64,000 nt of DNA from Epiperipatus broadwayi (taxonomy: Eukaryota > Onychophora > Udeonychophora > Euonychophora > Peripatidae): positions 5,625,092-5,689,091 of the forward strand of contig JAQFVV010000020.1 of assembly GCA_028023455.1 (NCBI GenBank). The letters run 5' to 3'. The translations under genes and the position numbers were made by a program. The notes beneath the pieces are model-generated. The model had not been told where the DNA came from. It ran no database searches and worked only from the letters and a program-made list of their open reading frames with translations. Below are positions 1 through 12,320 of the stretch, in pieces (position 1 is the first letter of the stretch; each line of letters begins with the position of its first letter).

Positions 1-1800
1 TTTTTGACTTACATATCTGCCTACTTTATAAATTTTCTAGGTTCAAATGCCTAGTGGCGCCCTGTAGTGTAGATACATTAAGTCATTCTTCTTCCGGATC
101 ATTATAATATATATAATACTTTGATATTCTGCCATTATTAGTAATGTGAAAAACACTATAATAGAGAACAAAACAAATTAAATAGATCTAGTATATTTTT
201 GATGTATAAGCATCATCATCATTGTTGTTAATAAGTTTGAAGTGTATTTTTAAGGATGTAAGAGACCTATTTTTTATTAATTTGAATACTATTTGCTCTT
301 TGATTCATTATGTATTCATTTTATGTACTAGACCATGCCTCATTGATTATCTGTTTTCTGTCATTCCATTCTTCACACATTATTTTAACATTGCCAGGAT
401 CAAAGACATGTCTATACTTCTTTTCATGTTTATAAAAGCTGATATATTTATTAAAACAATATTAGCTTTCTTGTACATTAATGCATGTTGTTAATTAATT
501 GTACATACTATTATTCAGTATAGAAATTTTAATTACTACAAATGCATGGTAATACAATTTTAATTAAGCTATTTCTGTAGAAAATGTAATTAAATATTAA
601 GGTGATGAATGTGATGTAATAAAACAATTAAATGTTGAGTAACTTCTCTCAGTCAAAACTCACCAAATAGACCTTTGTTTTATCATAGTATGTGTGGAGA
701 CAATCTGCTTGGATGCATTCCATTGCATACACACATTAAATCTGTCTAATTGTTGTATTTTATTCTTAGTATTTTTTAATGAGTGTTTTAAATTTGATAT
801 TGAATTTATCTTCACAGATTTTTCCACTCCATACATACTGCACATTGGAAATAAAATTGTAATTGATCTGTGCAAATAAATTCAATATCAGATTTAGAAT
901 ATACTTTATTTTAAATAGATTAATCAATAATACTAAAAATAAAATATATAAATTAGAATAATATAATGTTGTTTATGCAATAGGATGAAACCAGGCTGAT
1001 TGTTTTTATACATACTATGGTGAAACAAAGGCAAATTTAAGGACAATGATGACATGCCATGCACGAATGTATGTCTTTTATATCCATGAAAATAATTATG
1101 GATATGGCTTTGAAAACAGGTATTGTTAAGATAACATGCAAAGAAAGGAATGACAGAAAACAGAAATCAAAAAAGCATGGTTTATTACACAAATGAATAT
1201 ATAATAAATCAAAGAGCCAATAGCATTCAAATTAATGGGTCTTAAATTTTTAATGATAAACTTCAAATTTATGACAACCATGATGAAGTCACTTATGCAT
1301 CAAAAGCATACTCAGTCTATTTAATTTGTTTTTCTCTGTTCTAATGTTTTGCATATATATATATCATGTTAATTGTAGTCATATAAATCTAAATAATTAT
1401 AATAAATATAGCAAAGCTTGGCATGATTTATTATTTACAAAATTATTAATTGAAATATCACTTCAAAGAGAAATTCTCTTCATCTCTAATACATGTTACT
1501 GATATAAAGTTTAGTAACTATTCTATTAACTCATCTTCATAATTCTTTTTCTATATTATTTCTGTTTTGTCTCACAAAATACTTATAAACTTTCTTCATT
1601 ATAATCCTTTTTCATATACCTTCTAAAATTTCAAAATTTATTTTTTATTATTTAAAATACTATCACCCATATAAATTATATGACATATTTATTTTTTTCC
1701 TCTACCATTTAAGTACATTCCTTTGTCTTCAGAACATCTTCTCTCAAATAATAATTCCATTTCTCTGTTGATTTTATAAACATCTTTAATTTTAATAATG
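1..1800. other. AT-rich stretch without recognisable gene
   Basis: No reading frame here has protein-like composition, and no terminal repeats, SINE boxes or splice-flanked exons could be recognised. The short open frames (for example 222-494) are rich in Phe, Ile and Leu, as expected from random AT-rich DNA. A short AT microsatellite lies near 1355. Confidence 0.6.
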
Positions 1801-1804
1801 TTTT

Positions 1805-1918
1805 TTTTTTCCATATGTCAAAGCATCAGCCAGGAAGTGAACCCTTGACAACTGTCTGCAAGCAACTGCTTGCAAGGCAGCTGCGCTGATCTCTTGGCTG
1901 CCAATGCTTGACTAATTT
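1805..1918 (-). mobile_element. tRNA-derived SINE (family 1), reverse copy
   Basis: Read on the minus strand, this has a tRNA-like head with the anticodon-arm stretch CTTGCAA, a degenerate B-box region ending in the CCTGGCTGATGCTTTGACAT block, and an A-rich tail (T run at about 1801-1812 on plus). At least five more copies lie in the window (near 3.7, 7.7, 9.7, 49.8 and 50.6 kb). The anticodon loop CTTGCAA would carry UGC, suggesting a tRNA-Ala-like ancestor; this is an inference. Confidence 0.75.
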
Positions 1919-2557
1919 TAATAAATGTTCTTATTTTGATACCACAAAATATACTTTAATTTCTGTAACACTTTTTTCAACTTTTTTCACTTTTTTACTA
2001 TTTTTTATTATTATTATTAATTTATCACTTCCTTAACATCTTGTATATCTATTTATACTTTGTGTGTGATCACTCCAGATGTTTTTTATATGTATATTGA
2101 AATGTTTCACCATCTAATTTCTTTTTTCATATTTTAATGCTTACTTTAACTGATTTATTACATATTTTTACCAATTAATCCAGTTAAAAATTATTTTAGC
2201 AATTCTATATGTAGTTAAACTGTAATTTCCTAAATACTTTTGATTTCTGATATAATATGATGTAAAATCATTACTCACTGACAGAAACAAAAATTTCTGT
2301 ACATAAGTTACGGCTCCAAAAGTGTTAGCTAAGCTAAACTTTCTTACCTTTTGAAATCATTATATACTACAAAAAATTATCTGTTTCTATCTTTCTGTTA
2401 CTCCTTTTCAATCAACAATCATCAAATCATTTTTTCATCAGTGAAACATTTTTTTATTTATTTTAATAGCAGCTGTATTGCTAATTCTAATATTATATCT
2501 TTTACAGGCATGTTATTTTAAAAAATGATGCTTGTAATTTGTAAAGATATGAATTTG

Positions 2558-3056
2558 TGGTACTTACGTATTAGTCCAGCGGTGATGTACTGACACAAAT
2601 AAATATGTGTATAAATACCTAATTAAACATATTTGCAATATTTTAAAAAAGGAAATGAATTAATTTTGTAAGTGAATGTTAGATAATATTCCAATGCGAA
2701 GAAAGTTATTAGTCAAAATGTACTTTTTTTTTTTTTTGGTTTGTTTATCACTTATAACAAATTTAGGTTATTAAAAGTTAACTTGCTGAAAAATCATTTT
2801 TGTAAAAACGTAAATGCGAATTTGTTTCATTTCCACTAAATAAAGTTATAGGTGACTATTTTTTTTTAAAAAAAAAAATCTTTATAAATTTACATGGTGG
2901 AAGACAATTTTTCATAAAAACGTAAATCCGTGTTAGTAGATGTTTGTATTATTTCCAGTGAATAAAGTTATAAGTTGTCATTATTTCAAATAAATATTGC
3001 GGACTAATACATATGTGAAATCTTATTGCCTGACTAATATGTAAGTACTAAATTTG
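2558..3056. mobile_element. MITE-like element with short terminal inverted repeats and internal duplication
   Basis: The left end GTACTTACGTATTAGTC (2561) is matched in reverse complement by GACTAATATGTAAGTAC near 3036, giving roughly 17-20 bp inverted ends. A second inverted match (GGACTAATAC) lies at about 3000. Inside, two diverged direct copies of about 115 bp (around 2790 and 2905) share the CATAAAAACGTAAAT and AATAAAGTTATA blocks. No coding capacity is seen. Superfamily is undetermined because the target duplication is unclear. Confidence 0.5.
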
Positions 3057-3139
3057 TTTAAATATCTATGAATAAATGCCTAGGGATTTTTGGGTTTTAG
3101 TAACATCTAAATCAATTCAGTCAACACATATCATGAAAA

Positions 3140-3392
3140 TAAACATCACATGATCACCATTTCTTATGCTTTCTTATAACTGTTATTAAAACAGGCAAAA
3201 CTCTCCATACAGTAGTGCCACTCAGTGCAAGCCAGAGTAATCAATGACAAAGGCCACAAGCCAAAAACTAGTCTGGGGATATTGAATGAGTAGGCAGTAG
3301 ATGAGGATTCTATGCACAAGCCTTCTGTCATCCATTGATTACTCTGCCTTGCACTGAGTGGCACTACTGTGTGGAGAGTTTTGCTTAAGAAT
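3140..3392. mobile_element. Foldback element, family A, copy 1
   Basis: The arm containing CTCCATACAGTAGTGCCACT and CAGTGCAAGCCAGAGTAATC (from about 3205) returns in reverse complement at about 3330-3385. The centre carries a CACAAGCC...ACTAGTCTGGGGATATTGAA block. The left side keeps the outer terminal part (ACATCACATGATCACCATTT) and the right side lacks it. Other members are near 5.5, 14.4, 25.6 and 27 kb. Confidence 0.75.
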
Positions 3393-3667
3393 AAACATAC
3401 ATTGTTTTGATGTCTTCAAAAAAGGTGATTCATTAAAAAGCATGATGAGATTGTAAATTTAGGTTAATCGTTCATCTTGCATTTTGTTTAGATTACATAC
3501 TTTTTTTTTATTGATAAACCATAAACTCAGGACATTCTTTCAATGGCTTTCTCTATTTATATTAGCTCTTGCCATATCATTATTTTCATAATTATTATTT
3601 GAAAACTGTAGTTGCAGTTTTAGACATTAGGTGAACAAAATTATAGCAATTATAATGAAACAAATCT

Positions 3668-3745
3668 TTTTTTTCTATGTCAAAGCATTGACCAGGAAGT
3701 GAACTCGGGCCCCTTGCTTGGAAGGCTGCTACGCTAACGGCCAAA
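3668..3745 (-). mobile_element. SINE family 1, short reverse copy
   Basis: Plus strand shows a T run, then TATGTCAAAGCATTGACCAG and GAAGTGAACTCGGGCCCC, the reverse of the SINE 3' block and B box, followed by TTGCTTGGAAGGCTGCTACG, the anticodon-arm region. The head is shorter than in the 7.65-kb copy. Confidence 0.65.
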
Positions 3746-3924
3746 TCTTTTGTACAATATCTTATATAATAAATAAAATACGTTTTTTACTTTTCTAGAA
3801 TAGTGTATAAAATAGGACTTAATATATAATCATTATTTTGAATTGAATATTTTAAATTATATATTTAATACATGATTTTTTTTCTACAGTACAGGCTTTT
3901 TCATACCTGCTCTCCAATATGTAA

Positions 3925-4200
3925 TATATAGGGGGTTTAAACTCAAACTTTCACACGACTCTCAAGCCTGTCCATTAAAGTATGAAAATTAGCTATCTTA
4001 ATATAAATTGAGAATTGATTATATATATATGTGTGGAGATGATAATCTGGACTAACTGATGAGTGCTGGTTTAGCACAGAATACATATATTGGTGTTTAT
4101 TTATCTTTTTAACATGCATGTGATCAAGGGTGTCAGCAGTATGAGATAGCATGGACAGTTGATGGTCGTGTGATAGCCTGAGTTCAAACCCCTATAAATT
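3925..4200 (+). repeat. Dispersed repeat family R, copy 1
   Basis: Shares long blocks with copies at about 19.66-19.94 kb (reverse) and 47.40-47.70 kb, including AAGCCTGTCCATTAAA, GTGTGGAGATGATAATCTGG and GAGTTCAAACCCC. Its two ends are roughly inverted (TAGGGGGTTTAAACTCAAAC left; GAGTTCAAACCCCTATA right). The right end resembles a tRNA B box (GAGTTCAAACCCC) with a possible A box about 35 bp upstream, so a SINE is possible; a MITE is the alternative. Confidence 0.55.
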
Positions 4201-5460
4201 ACATATATTATTCCTTTTTTTTTTCTAGTTTTAAAAACTTATGATTTGAAGCAACTTTCAAGTGAGTGCCACAATATTTTTTAGAGAAAATTTCTGATAA
4301 TCAAGCAATTACATTTTTTAAAATTAAGCTTCTAAAATAGTACTCAAAATAATATTTAATATTTAGACATTATTATTTAATTAAACAACATTTTGTAATT
4401 CATTCAGTAAATTATCTCTTTTTTTTTTGCAATTGTAATCTTAGACATATAAATATTTACACATTTATAAAGAAAAAGTAGACATATGCAGTTTTAAAAT
4501 TGACTTTATTCATGTCTGAACATTTATATGTCTAAGAATAAACAATATTAAAAATTTTATATTTGACTTCTTTTAAACTTTTGCAAACTTATGACTCCAG
4601 ATGAAAAAACAAAAGGATATTACATTTACTTTAAATTAATATTGATAAAATAATGTTAAAATGCTTTTAAAATATTTATTTCATTATAAATTTATAATAT
4701 AAACATGATAAAAAATACATTAATTATTATATCTGAAAGCTCATATGGGGATTAAAAAAGTATACATTTGAAATGACTTGCATTAATGTAATTCTAAGAA
4801 AAACGGTTAATGCTTATGAAGTACTTATATATTTGTAAATATTATATAAAGTTTTTATTTAAAAAAATGTAAAATAATATAAATTTCCAATTGCAATTTT
4901 TTTGCTTAATTTTTAAATTATACTTTAAATTGTAAAGTTTAAATGTTTTAGATTAAAACAAAATTATTATGATATTAAATTATAGATACGTGAGTTAATG
5001 TCACATTCTGGATAAACATTCCCCAGTTCAACTTCTGTTCTGATGTGCAAACTTCTTATGAATTCTTAAAAAAGCCATTCAATTTTTTTTATTTTTATAG
5101 CAATAAAACTTGATCTTAATTATTCTAAATGAAAATTATAAGTTCTTTTTATTTTTTAAAAAGTAAACAACGGATCAAAAACAATACTAAAGGATTCATA
5201 AATAGTAAATATATTTTCTTTATGTAGGCATAGGTACACATCTACCCATATATATTAGACTGAATTAAGCTATTGTCTTAATTTTATATAATAATAATAA
5301 TAATCATATTCTTCTTATCTATATCCATCATAATTATTTCTTTTTTATATATTAAAAACACTTTTACATTTCCTTTCACCTGTTGAAACTTTGAATAAAG
5401 AACAGGCATTTCCTCATTTTTAGTCATGCTTCTAAGATCTCTTTCCACTTCTGTAATTAA
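4200..5460. other. AT-rich stretch, one SINE tail fragment
   Basis: No coding signal is seen. The only recognisable piece is a short fragment at about 5028-5092, annotated separately. Confidence 0.5.
5028..5092 (+). mobile_element. SINE family 2, 3'-tail fragment
   Basis: CAAACTTCTTATGAATTCTT followed by AAAAAAGCCATTCAATTTTT matches the 3' end of the tRNA-like repeat at about 51.66-51.71 kb (AAACTTCTTATGAACTCCTG, then AATAAAACCATTCAATTTTT) and the units of the 17.6-kb array. The tRNA-like head is missing. Confidence 0.5.
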
Positions 5461-5461
5461 A

Positions 5462-5755
5462 CAAGAAAAATCTCCATACAGTAGTGCCACTCAGTGCAAG
5501 CCAGAGTAATCAATGGATGCCGGAAGGCTTGTGCATAAAATCCCTATCTAATGCCTATTTGATAATCAATGGATGCCAGAAGGCTTATGCAAAAGAATAG
5601 GCACTAGATAGGGATTTTATGCTCAAGCCTTCTGGCATCCATTGATTACTCTGGCTTGCACTGAGTGGCACTACTGTATGGAGAGTTTTTTCTGTTTAAT
5701 AAGTTATGAGCAAGCATAAAAAATAGTGATCATGTGATGTTTAGTGGTTTACTAA
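5462..5755. mobile_element. Foldback element, family A, copy 2
   Basis: Long near-perfect inverted arms: TCTCCATACAGTAGTGCCAC through GATAGGGATTTTATGC-type sequence on the left returns in reverse complement at about 5605-5690. The centre holds an extra short piece of arm (ATCAATGGATGCCAGAAGGC at about 5570). The right side extends to GATCATGTGATGTTTAGTGG, the outer terminus also seen at 27.17 kb. The left outer terminus is missing. Confidence 0.8.
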
Positions 5756-5904
5756 TGCAATACAAGACATTTTTTACACTTGAGACTCTAAAACTGAGAT
5801 CCTAAGCCACAAGTTGCTACTTTAGAAAGAAAGTTTTTGGTTATAGTTGTGACTGAGATTGACATTATTATTATTAAACTAAGGTTTCCAATGAATTATT
5901 TGGT

Positions 5905-7575
5905 TAAGAATTCATCATCATAATTTTTAAACATTATTGATTCACATCAGGGTGAATCTTCAGTTTAATCCAGTTTCTCCAATCTCCAGTCTCTCTTCTC
6001 CACATCATACCAGCACACTTCCTTATTTCATTCATCCATCTTACATGTGGTCTCTTTCTACATCTTTTACAATTTCTTGGAACCAGTTTAAAACTTGACT
6101 ATCCACCTTTTATTATCTCTTCTAGTGATATATTCAGTTCAGATGTTATCATATATAGCTGTTTGCTTTCTGAATTATGTATTTCATATTTGATCCCTTA
6201 TTGTTATTTCTAAAACACAATTCTTCATACATTGTTGAGTAAACTGAACTCAATATTGTTTTTCTGTTAAGTGTCCAAGTCTCACATTCAGAAGTAAGAA
6301 CTGGTAAAACATATCTATCAAAAATCTTACTTTTTAAATACAAAGGCATATTTCTTTTTAAGATTATTTCTATCAAAAGCAATCCATCCAACTTTAATTC
6401 TATGATTAATTTCATCCACTATGTTTTCATCTATTGTAACAATCTGACCAGGGTATTTATAGTTGTTGACTTTTTCTAATTCATCATTATCAACCTTTAT
6501 TTTATTTTTTTTTGACAAAATTCATCAAGGATTACTTTAGTCTTTTTAGTCCTACTTTCTTACTTTTTATCCGATAAATCTTGCAACATTTCCTGAAATT
6601 TTGAAACACTATTTGCAAAAACAATTACATCATCTACAAAATGAAGATAACTTAAATAATCTCCATTTAAATTCAGTCTCTTAGTTTCTCATTGTTTCTC
6701 ATCCCCCCCCCCCCAAATACATCTTGGAAAATTACAGTAAAAGATTTGGTGATATGGAATCACTTTGTTACATACTCTTTTCAACCTTAATCTTACTAAG
6801 TATCATTAGGTTAGGTAATCAAATCAATTGTGTTGCATTTTGATAAATATTATTTAGAATATGACAATATTTTGGATCTATAACTTGATAACCCAATGCT
6901 TTAATCATTGCAAAATTGCTTATAGAATTAAATGCTTTTCATAATCTATACATTCAAAGCATAATGACAACTCATATTCATTACTATTTTTTATAACTTT
7001 TCTCAATACTTGAATGGGATCCACTGTTCTAAAATCACTTTTAAGTCCAACTTGTGATTTTTGTTGATTAGAATCCAAAATTTGTTGTAGACAAGTTATA
7101 ATTAACATGTTTAAGATTTTGTATGGAACTAATAAAAAACTGATAGGTATGTAATTTCAAATATCTTCTTTATCACCTTTTTATATATTAATATTAGTAC
7201 TGCATTTTTACAATCATCTGGTACACTTTTATCATTTAGATATTTAATATATAACATTACTAACAATTTTTCTCTTTCTTCATTCTATTTCTTTTAAGAT
7301 ATCAATTATAATTCTATAATTTCCTAGAGCCTTTCCCTTCTTCATAGGTTTAATTGCAAGTCTCATTTGTTCATTTAAAATCTTGAGTAATTTAGTTGCT
7401 GTAGTAATTGTAGGGAATGTTTTTTCTTGTTTTTTATTCTTATATAATTCATTATAGAATTCTTCTATACATTTTATAATGCCATCTCTCATTTTAATAA
7501 TAGTTTCAACTTTAGAATTAAAAGGCATTAAATTAAAGTTCAATTGTAATACAAAAAAAAAAAAAGTTAATGTCA
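5905..7575 (-). pseudogene. RTE-type LINE, 5'-truncated and decayed
   Basis: Minus-strand frames read as the reverse transcriptase and C-terminal part of an RTE-clade LINE. Near 7.5-7.3 kb is EEFYNELYKNK and IKPMKKGKALGNYRIIIDIL, the linker and start of RT. Near 6.65 kb is LHFVDDVIVFAN, the RT catalytic motif with V for the usual A. At 6.52-6.35 kb is KVNNYKYPGQIVTIDENIVD, followed by LPVLTSECETWTL, all standard RTE C-terminal blocks. Several frame changes and stops separate them, so it is dead. The 3' end shows a TGATGAT-like tail (plus ATCATCATAAT at about 5913), usual for RTE elements. It corresponds block by block to the plus-strand copy at 8.7-11.6 kb. The endonuclease domain is absent. 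Confidence 0.85.
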
Positions 7576-7646
7576 AACTGTAGAAAATATTTCAATTTTT
7601 AAACTTAGAATAAAATAATTTCTTTTCCTTATTAAAATTTAAAGTT

Positions 7647-7760
7647 GTCAAGCGTTGATAGCTGAGAGGTCAGCGCAGCTGCCTTGCAAGCAAGCAGTTG
7701 CTTGCAGACAGTTGTCATGGGTTCGCTTCCCGGCTGATGCTTTAACATATGGAGAAAAAA
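7647..7760 (+). mobile_element. SINE family 1, best full-length copy
   Basis: Begins GTCAAGCGTTGATAGCTGAG (A-box region), contains GCTGCCTTGCAAGCAAGCAG (anticodon arm), then GGGTTCGCTTCCCGGCTGAT (B box and T arm) and an A-rich tail after CATATGG. About 110 bp. The boxes are close to RNA polymerase III promoter consensus, as expected for a tRNA-derived SINE. Confidence 0.8.
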
Positions 7761-8640
7761 AAAGTAGCCATATTTACCAGTATTCTTACAGCATGGATTC
7801 AAAACATAGTTGAATAAATCTTGAATTTTTTTTTCAGACTCTAATTACATTTAAGATCTTTTTTCTCAAGGTACTGGTCAATATCTAATCCAACCAAACG
7901 GTGGACATTAATTGATAAATTCATCTATTCTTAAATAAGAGTAAACAAGGACATGAAACTACTCCAATGCTTGTGTGCCAACATTTGGTAATTCTGCTTC
8001 AGTATTACTCTGTAAAGGGTGTTGAAGAAATCTTAGTTCTGTAATTGATTATTTAATGTTTGGTTTTATTTTCAACTTTTTTATATTATACAATTTTACT
8101 TCATAAGTGTAATAGTATTAGCAAGGACTAAAACATAGCAAGCACCTTGCTAGTTATTCTTTATTAGATTATTATATTTTATTTAACGTTAAATATAGTC
8201 TTTAAATTTAATAAAGTTGAAATGTATCTATAAAATTATTTATATTAGTGCGCGATAATCACTATTTTATTTTTCAAATTTTTTTAAATTTCTACTTATA
8301 TACCATGATATTATTTATAATTTATGGCTCAATCTAACATTACAAAAGTATAGATCAAATATGTTAAAAATTTCATAACAATGTTTCCCAGAATGCATTT
8401 CAACCGCCATGTCTCTTTATTTGAGGCAATCCTCACATAACTTTTCTTACATAAATTTACTTCATAAATGATGTATATTTTTATTTAAGCATTTATGGAT
8501 AGCAACTGTATTGAAATACATCAATAAATGATATTAATCATTTTTTATTTAGTCATGTGATTAAAATATCTATCAGAATTTGTTAGATATTTCGAATATA
8601 TGACCATAATCATTTATGTACATATTGCAATAAATATTTA
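7760..8640. other. AT-rich stretch without recognisable gene
   Basis: No protein-like frame and no repeat boundaries were recognised between the SINE and the LINE that follows. Confidence 0.5.
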
Positions 8641-11610
8641 CAATCATTTCAGACAAAATTAAACCATGACCCTTACTCACAGGAGGCTATAAAGTCATGA
8701 GTCAAGGAAGTGGTTGTTGGCTGAAGACAGAGATTGCGAAGAATCTTCTGATTGTGGACTCAGGCTTCAATTTGATGATGAACTTTTATTTAGTTACTTA
8801 TAACTGCAGATCATTTTCAAATGAAGGAAGATTGCAAGAATAGAAAGAAGAACTGCCTAATATTAAAGGGGATATTATTGGACTTTGTGAAATTAGAAGA
8901 ATAGGTGATGAGAAAATTAATTTAAAATATGGACATGTACTGTACTACCAACACACAAACCTTGGATGTACAAATGGATTAGGATTCTTTATAAACAACA
9001 AGTGGGAGAACAACATTGTGGAAATTGATAATGTATCTGACAGAATGGCAAGATTAGTTATTCACCATAGTAGCAGATATCAAATGCAGATAATTCAGGT
9101 TTTTGATTCAACAAGTTCTGATTATGATGAAGAAATAGAATACTTTTATATGGATGTACAAAAGGCTTTTGATCAAACCAAACAACATTTTAATATTATT
9201 ATGGGAGACTTCATTGCTAGAATTGGTAAAAAATTGAAAGTTGAAAATATTGTAGGTAAATGTGGTTATGGTAAAAAAAAAAAGAGAGAGAGAAGGGACA
9301 TAGACTTGTGGATTTAGCAGAAAAAGAAAAACTTATTTTGAAAAAAATGATAAATAGAAATGGAATCATCCAAATGAAGGTGCAACAGAATTAGATTAGA
9401 TTACAAATAGAAAATATGTATTTCAAGATTGTAATGTTCTTAATAAATTCAACAAATGATTATTAATTAGTGACATATAAGATATGTGTTAATGTAAAAC
9501 TAAAGAGACAAGAATTATTAAGAAAAATAATATTCACAATTGATAATCATATCACAAGAAACATTCCATTGAATTGAAATTAGAACTTGCAAATTGTTTT
9601 CAAATATTAGCAGATTTTGAACTTGTTTTAAATTTAAATAGAATCAATAGGAAGATAACCAATACACTTTTAAAAGCTGCAACAAAGATAACAGGTTGTC
9701 AAGCATTGGTGATCGAGAGGTTAGCGATAGCTGCTTTACAAGCAGTTGTCCCGGGTTAGTGGGTTCACTTCCTGGCTGATGCTATGACACATGAAAAAAA
9801 AAGATAGCTGGTTAAAAAACATAGTAATTGATAAGTAAAATTTCTACTGAGACAAATCAATTTTTGAAGGAAAAGGAATATGAAAATAAATAAAAATGAT
9901 GCATTAAGAAGAATTGAATATCTAGAATTTTGTAAAATGATGAAAAAGTTGATAATAATATAACAAAGTATAATAATGAATTAGTAAGGAAAGCTGTAGA
10001 AGATAATAAAAGTCTTGAGTGTAAAACAAAATCTTGGAATTGGTAGGAAACTTGTTTCTGCAACAAGAGGAAAAAGATGGAACTATTACTAAAAGAGAAA
10101 TGACATCATGAAATGTGTAGAAGAGTTCCATCAAGAAGTATGCAGCAATAAAGAATAAGGAAAAGTATTTCCTACAAATACTATATATTCTGAATTGTCC
10201 AAGATTTTAAATGAAGAAATAAAAAAATAATGATGGAATTATAATCAATATCTTAAAAGAAGCAGGCAAAGAAATTGCAAAATTGTTGGCAAAGTTATAT
10301 ATCAAATGTCTAAATAATAAAATGTACCAGATGATTGGAGGAATGCAGTTTAATGCTAATATTTAAAAAGGTGATAAAGAAGATATTAGAAATTACAAAC
10401 CTATTAAACTTTTATCATTTCTTTACAAAATTTTTGCTAAAATAATTACAACTCATCTACAACAAACTTTAGATTTTAACCAACCAAAAAAAAAGTTGGA
10501 TTTGAATAAGATTTTAGTACAGGTTGGTTCATATCCAATTATTCAGAAAAGTTATAGAAAGAACCACTGAATCAGAGTTGCCATTATGCTTTGGATTTGT
10601 AGATCATAAAAAGCCATATCTTCAGTAATCAAAGCATGGGATCATCAAGGTATATTATCATATTCCAGGATATTATCATATTCTGAAGAATATTTATAAA
10701 AATGTGAGGGCAAAAATTAAATTACATAAAAATACCAAGATTAACATAGAAAAGGAGTGTATGGCAGAATGATTCTATATCTCTAAAACTTTTTACAGCA
10801 CTTTGGCAGAAAGTATTTTGTGGATTGAAATGGAAAGCTAAGGAAGTAAAAATAAATGGAGATTGTTTAAATCATTTCAGTTTGACAGATGATGTAATTA
10901 TTTTGCAAATAATACTTTAGAGCTATCAGATGAAAATAAGAAAGGAAACTAATACTAAATGTTTAGTTTCTAAATAACTTTCAATGGATTTTTTCAAAAG
11001 TAGAAAATAAAGGTTGATAATGATGAGTTAAAAGAAGCTAGTAACTACAAATTCCTTGTCCAGATTATTTCTATGGATGGAAACATAATGGATGAAATTA
11101 ATTATAGAATTAAACTTGGTTGGAATGCTTTTAGTGGAAAGCTTAGTATTAAAAGGAAATATGCCTAAGGTATTTGAAAAGGACTTTTAATAAATATGTT
11201 CTACCAGTTCTTACTTATGGATCTGAGACATGGATCTTAATAAAAGAGCAATACAGAGATTTCAGACCACTCAATGAAGTTCAGAGAGATACATGTTAGA
11301 AGTAAAAAGGGGTGATTATAAATTAAATACATGAGTGAGAAAACAAATGGTTGTCATTAACATCATTAAAATAATTATGAGACTGAAATGGAATTGGGCT
11401 GGTCACATTGTTATAAAAGATGATAATAGATGGCCAGTTGAAATCTTAAACTGGATTCTAAAAGATTGTAAAACAGACCATAAGTAAGACGGATGGATGA
11501 AGTAAGGAAGTAAGCTGGATGATGTGAAGAAGAGAGGCTGGATTGAACTTCAAGAGACCTTCATTTTACAGTAGATCGATAATAGTTGAACATGATGATG
11601 ATATTTAGAA
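8640..11610 (+). pseudogene. RTE-type LINE, nearly full length, decayed
   Basis: The apurinic-type endonuclease comes first, from about 8790: ITYNCRS-like start, then DIIGLCEIRRIGDEK, and at 9190-9230 FNIIMGDFIARIGKK, the GDFNA catalytic block with I for N. RT follows: IFKKGDKEDI and NYKPIKLLSFLYKIFAK at 10.35-10.44 kb, and the catalytic box reads HFSLTDDVII near 10.88 kb where FADD is normal. C-terminal RTE blocks follow (NYKFLVQIISMDGNIMDEIN, LPVLTYGSETW, KWNWAGHIVI). The 3' end is a short TGATGATGAT run at about 11597, typical of RTE/BovB-like elements. Many frameshifts and stops make it inactive. A SINE interrupts it at about 9.69-9.81 kb. Clade assignment rests on motif order and the tail, not on a tree. 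Confidence 0.85.
9692..9807 (+). mobile_element. SINE family 1, nested in the RTE-type LINE
   Basis: GTCAAGCATTGGTGATCGAG, then CTGCTTTACAAGCAG, GGGTTCACTTCCTGGCTGAT and an A run after GACACATG. It carries a small internal rearrangement relative to the 7.65-kb copy (CCCGGGTTAGTGGGTTCAC). LINE-like sequence lies on both sides, so the SINE is the younger insertion. Confidence 0.75.
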
Positions 11611-11689
11611 TTTAAGATTGAACTATTACTTATAAATTAACATATAGCACATATTAAATAAAAAAATGTAAATTAGCCACATTATACTC

Positions 11690-12320
11690 CTCTTTTGATT
11701 TCATTAGGTGTTTCAAGTAAAGTTCTCTTGTGTAAATGAAACTTCTTTTCATTGAAGCAAAACATGTTGATTTTGTACTTAAACTGAATTTAAATGCTCT
11801 CCCAACAAGTTATTTTTTAGTTTCCAGCAGAGGCTTCATTAGGATTTCGTCTCAGTGTCAGTTGTGCAGATTGTATGATGAGACAATACATATTTTCTAT
11901 ATTTGTCTTGCTTTTAAGTTGATTAGGGACTTTATTGTTGTGAATGTCTCTCTAGATCTTAGGGATGCTCTTTCTGTTAGTAATACTCTCAAGAAGGGAT
12001 CTTTTGTGGCAACAAGATTATTTATCTTTATTACATTTTCTTTATGGTTGATGCATTGCAGCTCATCTTTGGTCATTCTCAGGACTTGGCTCTAACTGTC
12101 TTTATCAAGCTCCTTGACCAAGTCAAGCAGTGAGACTCTCTGCTTTTGCCTGTGAGTCTACATGATGATACTTCGGTGAAAGTTTCGTTTTCCTCTTAGT
12201 CTTATTAAGATAGCTTTTTCTTTGCATTGGCCTTTTCAAGTTTCATTCTGTATGCTATGTAATTTTTTATAAAGTTTAACTGTATATTACTATGTTACTA
12301 TGTTTAATAAATTTATTTTA
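11690..12320 (+). pseudogene. 3' fragment of a second LINE (C-terminal zinc-knuckle region)
   Basis: The 119-codon open frame at 11736-12095 contains LNLNALPTSYFLVSSRGFIR, then CQLCRLYDETIHIFYICLAF. This is the C-terminal pattern downstream of RT in several LINE clades: N-x-LPT, a CxxC, then H-x-F-x-x-C. Downstream is a non-coding tail ending in ATGTTTAATAAATTTATTTT near 12320, with a possible AATAAA signal. No RT core is found immediately upstream, so the copy is 5'-truncated. The same C-terminal pattern recurs in the minus-strand LINE near 60.7 kb. Confidence 0.7.

Noticed and set aside
6698-6716. Poly-C and poly-G runs (also 20736, 21373, 46904) as functional sites
   Set aside because: Isolated short homopolymers with no associated structure; probably simple-sequence drift.
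7647-7760. Functional tRNA gene
   Set aside because: Boxes are tRNA-like, but the cloverleaf is incomplete, the sequence recurs in several diverged copies and each has an A-rich tail: SINEs, not tRNA genes.
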